NCBI GenBank assembly: GCA_036245805.1
Contig: BTRK01000006.1
Location: 44,262,020 to 44,326,019, forward strand
Source of the DNA: Pristionchus mayeri
Taxonomy: Eukaryota > Nematoda > Chromadorea > Rhabditida > Neodiplogasteridae
Direction of reading: 5' to 3'
Length of the DNA stretch: 64,000 bases
Part shown: piece after piece, positions 59,403-64,000 of the stretch
Layout of the letters: every line of letters starts with the position of its first letter
Position numbering within the stretch: the first letter of the stretch is position 1
The notes under the pieces: model-generated
Seen by the model: only the letters and a program-made list of their open reading frames with translations
What the model was told of the DNA's origin: nothing
The model's database searches: none
Position numbers and translations under genes: made by a program

Positions 59403-60028
59403 AGAGGTCTTAGTCTGTAGACCATCTTCTATTTTATGAGGCGTATGCCATCAAACGCTGATTTTCCTCCCAGTATCTGTTCGGTTCTTGATTTGTAGTG
59501 GTCACTATGAGTGACAAGTTATTTTCAGATTTCTATCATTTGATATTGTATCGTTGCACCGCACCTATTCTCAATAGTAAAATATCCTTCATCTTTCCGT
59601 AGGGCGTTCGCCGGTACCATCAACCGACCAGATTCACTTCCCACAGTGAATCCGCGTCGCAAGTTGATATCGAGATACGCCAGGCAGTATCATAACATTG
59701 AATCGTCACATCTGTATCCTGTAGCATAGCAGCACTTTCACTGATTAGTTTCCAATTAATAACGCATCCTTGTACGTATGTATTGTATGCAACTGTGGAT
59801 AAACATTCATTTTTAGAAGGTCAAGGCAAGTCACGACAACCATTTTTGTGTAGCGGATAATTGTGAGAAACCAGAGTAGTACACGCATATCAGGCCTCTC
59901 ACGAGAGAATCGGGACAAATCGGCGTTTTCAGTTGACATTCGAATTTTCGAAAATCTTGTTTCTCATGTTTCTATTAAGAACTTGTTTGGTTAAGACGAA
60001 ATCCGAAGTTTTAGATTTTTATCATGCG

Positions 60029-60899
60029 TTGCAGCTGCAGCAGGCTGCTGCAAAGTTGAGTCGAAGGGGCTTGGTTTTGGGGTTTTCCACATGTAAAAGT
60101 GGTGCTTTTTGTTTACCAAAGTGTTTTTATGATCAAATTAACCATTTTGGCTCACTATTTTCATTTCTCACTTGTACGGCCCTTGCAGCAGATGCATTTC
60201 AGACAGGTTTTTATTTCACCACAGGAGCCAGTTTTTTTTTGCGCCTCTCCAGACTTTACCAGTTTGTAGAGCTCGAAATTCTGCAAATACCCTATTTTTT
60301 GCAGATTTTATCTCGGGGGTCCTGGTAGTCTCCCAGGTCGTCAAAACTCTCGTAATGGGCTGCACGGTTCACCCTTCGTGAAATAAAACTCACAAGGTCG
60401 CAGGTTTCGAGTCCCGGCAAAGGAAAAGTTGTATTTTGCAATTGGTTTTCATAGATATAATCATGCATTATGTTATTCCTTGCGTTACCACGTCGGCAAA
60501 AATATTTTTGCATGCACCGGGACTCGAACCTGCTACCTTGTGAGTTTCGTGACGACGGGTGAACCGTGCAGCCCATTACGAGAGTTTTGACGACCTGGGA
60601 AACTACCAGGACCCCCGAGATAAAATCTGCAAAAAATAGGGTATGTGCAGAATTTCGAGCTCTACAAACTGGTAAAGTTTGGAGAGGCGCAAAAAATATT
60701 GGCTCCTGTTGTGAAATAAAAATGTTTGGCATGCATCTGCTGCAAGGGTCGCAAAAGTGCGAAATGAAAATAGTGAGCCAAAATGGTTAATTTGATAATA
60801 AAAACACTTTTGTAAACAAAAAGCACCACTTTTGCATGTGGAAAACCCCAAAACCAATGTCGTTCGTCTCAACTTTGCAGCAGTCTGCTGCAGCTGCAA
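60029..60899. repeat. 870-bp palindrome with tRNA-like B boxes in both arms
   Basis: TTGCAGCTGCAGCAG at the left edge is mirrored at the right edge, and the arms pair along almost their full length around a centre near 60460. The minus strand of the right arm has GGTTCGAGTCCCGG (60530-60517), a perfect RNA polymerase III B box, preceded about 50 bases earlier by an A-box-like AATGGGCTGCACGG. The left arm has the same block on the plus strand with one inserted T (60403-60417). This resembles a tRNA-derived SINE duplicated head to head. Confidence 0.75.
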
Positions 60900-61275
60900 A
60901 ATCGAATTGGTTGGAAACGAACTGGGATAGCCTTCTAAGACCCAACCCCAAACTAAAAACCATTTTTATTTAAATATTTATATTTTTGATGTCAACTTGT
61001 TGTCCCGATTTTCTGGTGAGAGGACTGATATTCTTCCTGGTTTATTCAGATTGCGTGAACGAGGGAAATGTATCCTCGGGCGAGAGACAGAGGGAGAGAT
61101 TCGACGGCCGAGAGGGAGAGGCGGTAGCTGAATCCTGTGCATACAATGGAGGCGTAAAGGGGAAGGAGTATCCCCTCTCCGATTCAATACAGATTCCGCC
61201 GCTTTTCATTCATCTCCCTGTTGTCAATCGCATCCGGAATCTCTCACATTCCGCGCGTCTCACTTTCAAAAAGTG

Positions 61276-61471
61276 TTCGCTTTTCGTAGCTGCTTCGCAC
61301 ATTCCGGTATCCGTCCATTCATCGTGCTTTTTAGCGTAAGCGCTAGACTGAGTAATCACCGTCGAAGAATGAGGTTCGCTTTTCGTAGCTGCTTCGCACG
61401 TTCCGGTATCCGTCCATTCATCGTGCTTTTTAGCGTAAGCGCTAGCCTGAGTAATCACCGTCGAAGAATGA
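61276..61471. repeat. 98-bp tandem duplication
   Basis: TTCGCTTTTCGTAGCTGC at 61276 recurs exactly 98 bases later, and the two units differ at only two or three positions through to GTCGAAGAATGAGG. Each unit holds a small hairpin (TAGCGTAAGCGCTA). It lies upstream of the septin-like gene and downstream of the candidate small gene. The near identity suggests a recent duplication. Confidence 0.9.
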
Positions 61472-61632
61472 GGGAGGGAAGCAGTATTAGCTGCTGTGCT
61501 GTCGGGTGATTAGGTGTCTGTGTAATGAGCTTAGCTGGACTAGTCGCGTCAGGCGCGCTCAAAAAACACAACAACAAAAAGCAGTCGAGAAGCGGCGCTT
61601 CGCTATAGTCGTTTTGCAGTTTGGCGGAGTGT

Positions 61633-61857
61633 TCAGTGCATGCTTTTCTGCCATTGCGAAAGTGTGACCTCGTCTGATATCGCGTGGATTTCGTGTCTCT
61701 CTGTTCGTGACTCAGTGAGAAGACGCTGAATTTGCAGAGCCAAAACGTCCGCTGGACTCCGTGGGAACTCGGAGCAATGTTTCTTGACGAGGGAGGATGT
61801 ACGTTTCTTATCCATTTCGAGCAACGCACTATCTCGATCAAGATCGGCATCCAACAT
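61633..61857 (-). CDS. candidate 74-residue protein, unrecognised
   Basis: A single-exon frame from ATG 61857 to a stop at 61633 has natural protein composition: MLDADLDRDSALLEMDKKRT at the start, KKHCSEFPRSPADVLALQIQ in the middle and SQWQKSMH at the end. It is hydrophilic and mostly helical by appearance, without a signal peptide or membrane segment. It starts 242 bp from the ATG of the septin-like gene on the other strand, so the two could share a bidirectional promoter. I do not recognise a family. An overlapping longer frame in another phase looks non-coding. It could also be the 5' exon of a longer gene, although its own stop codon is in frame. Confidence 0.45.
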   Translation of the reverse strand: MLDADLDRDSALLEMDKKRTSSLVKKHCSEFPRSPADVLALQIQRLLTESRTERHEIHAISDEVTLSQWQKSMH

Positions 61858-62099
61858 GCGTTTTGTGAATTGAAATTCGCATAAAAATCAAATCAGCTGG
61901 GTCATAACTCGGGGGCAAACAAACACAGCTTTTGTTCCGCCGCGCCCTATGCCGCGGCAGTCGAATTAAGACTCTCTTATCATCATTTCAACCTTTCAAC
62001 CTCTCCCGCTCCCTCTCTCGCGTGACGAAACCGCCTCATAATTGTTAGTTATTGCCCCGCTTACTTGATTGCGCTTGCTCAGGTTTTCCTCTCTCATTC

Positions 62100-63927
62100 A
62101 TGGAACGGAATAAGCGCCACAAGCATGCGAATGCTGCCAAGAAAGAGTTCATCTTCGGACCTGATCAGGCGAGTTGTTTACATTTCCTTCCATATCTTCC
62201 CTTTATTCTGAGGTTATTGCTATCAGTGTAAGTGTGTTCTCACCTGACTACATGGAACACTTGACGAATCAGCTGTTGTCGTAGAGTAATTGAACGATCA
62301 AAGCGGAAAAGTGCTCGCACCCTTCTCCCTCCCTCTGATGCTTCCACGTTATCATCGAGTCATAAAGAACAATGCTGAGCAAACACATATTGGATGAAAG
62401 AGCGCCAGTTGCAGAGGGAGAAAAAGGCAGGGAGAGAAAGAACAATCGAGGAAGTAGTGCGTCAAAAACAAAGGCCAATCTGATATTTCAACAAATTTAG
62501 CCTTTTAAACTGGCCTAGGTGCTTTCTCCCAGGTATCGATAACGGGATGCACATTTGGCTATTCTTTTTAGCGGTTAATTCATATGATAAATTTCAGTCA
62601 CAATCCTACCGAAAGACCATCCTGCTGATCGGTCCGAAGGCTTCGGGCAAGACTGCGCTCGTCAACTCATTCGCTAACTTCGTAAATAATGTGACCGCAT
62701 CGGCTCCCTACCGCCTACACATAACTCCTGTCAACGAGAAAGGTGAAGTATTCAATGTAGAGCTAACTCTAACAGAAAATGGTAGAAACAGAGGAATTGT
62801 ACTGTAATAAGGCAAATTGTATCGTAAACATGCAGCAAGTCCGAACTCCTCGATGAACTACGCTCCTACTCACTCCGTCTCTTCGTACGTCTTCCAGAAT
62901 ACTCCCCTCGGCTTCCCCATAGCACTCGTCGACACGCCGTCCATTGGAGTGACTGAAGGAGGTGAGCAATACGAGAATTTCAGGAAATAATAAAAATTCA
63001 CACACTGAATAGTTTCTGGTTGAGAATTTTAGTCAATTCCGAATTCTACACAATTATAAATGCTACAGATTCATCGACATCTTCTTCGGTGGATCAGATC
63101 AAGACGTGGGTAGAGCAGGACTATCAGCGACCTCTCGAAGACCTTGAGGTGACGAAAAAAGATTTTTAAAAATGTCCATAGTGTTAGGCATTCATCATTC
63201 ACATGGCACTGATCACGAAATGGCAGCATTATGAGGCAATTTCACTACAGATCTGGTTCGTAATGTCTGCTGTTGACTCTGATTTTTCGAGTGAGGCTGA
63301 GGATGATCTGCAGGTGGTACTCGACGCAGTGGAGTGGAAGGTGATCTTTGAGGTTTAACGTTTGTCACCAACGCATTTAGCAATGTTACTAAAATGAACG
63401 GTAACAGTGACATATCGTAAAATTTGAAAAGAATATCTATATTTTTTATTTGAGGTCGCGCTTTAGGTTTAGAAGCGAAATGAAGCATGAAATTTTCATG
63501 AAATTCAAAATTTCAGGCAAAGAATCTGAATTCCAGGTCCGTATCATTCCCGTAATAACGTTTGCGAAGAAGCGAAAGCCGATTCTAGCGCAAAGGGAGC
63601 TTACGAGATTGGGATTCAAATGCGAGGTCAGTCGATTCCGTATTTCTAGCTAAATTCAAATGTACATCCCATTTTCGAGAATGGGCCCGAGTTCGAATAC
63701 TGCTTTGATAGTGGAAGTTTGGGCGGAGTTTTTACACCGTTTTGAAAGAAAACTTAAAAAACTGAGATACATCCTTACAGAACGAGGGAGTAGACTACTT
63801 CACCATCAACAATGGTTCGATCCTCGGATTGAGCACCGAGATGCTGGAGATAAACGCGGTTCCGTACGAGATAGGAATGGAGAATCTGCGTGCTCTCGTC
63901 CTTTCCCAGAGAGAGCCTGAGCTGTGA
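62100..63927 (+). CDS. divergent septin-like P-loop GTPase
   Basis: Seven exons join in phase: 62100-62168, 62598-62742, 62836-62961, 63069-63148, 63251-63340, 63537-63626, 63781-63927. After a basic N-terminus (MERNKRHKHANAAKK) comes the P-loop GPKASGKT, followed by LVNSFANFV. The G3-like VDTPSIGVTEG replaces the usual DTPG. Next are WVEQDYQRPLEDLE, IWFVMSAVDSD and VRIIPVITFAKK, where septins have IIPVIAKAD. The last exon's VPYEIGMENLRALVLSQ parallels the septin unique element before its C-terminus. Septins form GTP-dependent filaments at membranes and the cytokinetic furrow; this protein may keep the fold with an altered G4 base-recognition site. The first intron has a GC donor (CAG then GCGAGT). 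The last exon either ends at TGA 63925-63927 or is spliced at GTGAGT (63924) and continues beyond the window. Confidence 0.6.
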
Positions 63928-64000
63928 GTGAGCAACATATTTCAGTATCTGTTCAGTGGAAAGATAAATTCAAATGTTCATTCTATCATTCTACAAAATT

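Larger units (their letters stand above)
59403..62099. other. intergenic region after the His-rich gene
   Basis: This contains the His-rich 3' flank, the palindrome at 60029-60899, a 98-bp duplication at 61276-61471 and the candidate small gene at 61633-61857. The rest shows no coding frame or RNA gene that I can support. Confidence 0.55.

Noticed and set aside
60172..60899. Two similar open frames of 69-146 codons containing a shared segment
   Set aside because: They mirror one another because of the palindrome and show no coding composition or family match.

Overview
The window reads as nematode nuclear DNA. Genes are cut into many short exons by mostly short AT-rich introns ending in TTTTCAG-like acceptors, some starts sit just after such acceptors (as in spliced-leader genes), and recognisable products match nematode families (a RAB-37-type Rab, an EPG-7/FIP200 protein, an SLC17-type transporter, a BAR-RhoGAP). 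The high exon number per gene (26 exons for 762 residues, 35 for 1,241) would suit a diplogastrid such as Pristionchus, but the genus is a guess. Exon models were assembled by hand from splice signals, reading phase and family similarity. Most gene names and long models are supported by complete phase agreement across every junction.

Layout. Positions 1-43.4 kb carry six genes, all on the minus strand. In their transcription order (right to left) they are a FLYWCH zinc-finger plus Mutator-like transposase gene (43369-32532), the autophagy scaffold epg-7 (31200-20248), an SLC17-like MFS transporter (19410-16546), a BAR-RhoGAP of the RICH/ARHGAP17 type (15749-9146), rab-37 (6815-3030), and the first coding exon of an unrecognised gene that leaves the window on the left (1212-1009). 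From 45.7 kb the strand changes: a 27-exon histidine-rich protein gene (45765-59402) and a divergent septin-like P-loop gene (62100-63927). A candidate 74-residue minus-strand gene (61857-61633) lies back to back with the latter.

Mobile DNA is the most striking content. Two almost identical 1,242-bp mariner elements with the same intact DD34D transposase lie at 28708-29949 (inside an epg-7 intron, 8 bases from a splice donor) and 34001-35242. The second belongs to a transposon nest: a TTAA-flanked element with about 510-bp inverted arms (32819-41180) sits in an intron of the FLYWCH/Mutator gene and has itself been hit by the mariner, by a 4.3-kb CR1-like LINE and by a second mariner-like element. 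Removing the layers in order leaves an intron of 77 bp. A second TTAA-flanked foldback (48304-52661) fills the largest intron of the histidine-rich gene and carries a 117-bp satellite rich in TACGGTA. A small MITE family with 8-bp target duplications is present three times, and a palindrome with a perfect tRNA-type B box lies at 60029-60899.

Functional links. rab-37 (vesicle traffic), the RhoGAP (membrane curvature and Rho/Rac control), epg-7 (autophagy initiation) and the septin-like protein are all membrane or cytoskeleton factors, but I see no operon structure joining them: gaps between neighbours are 0.8-2.3 kb.
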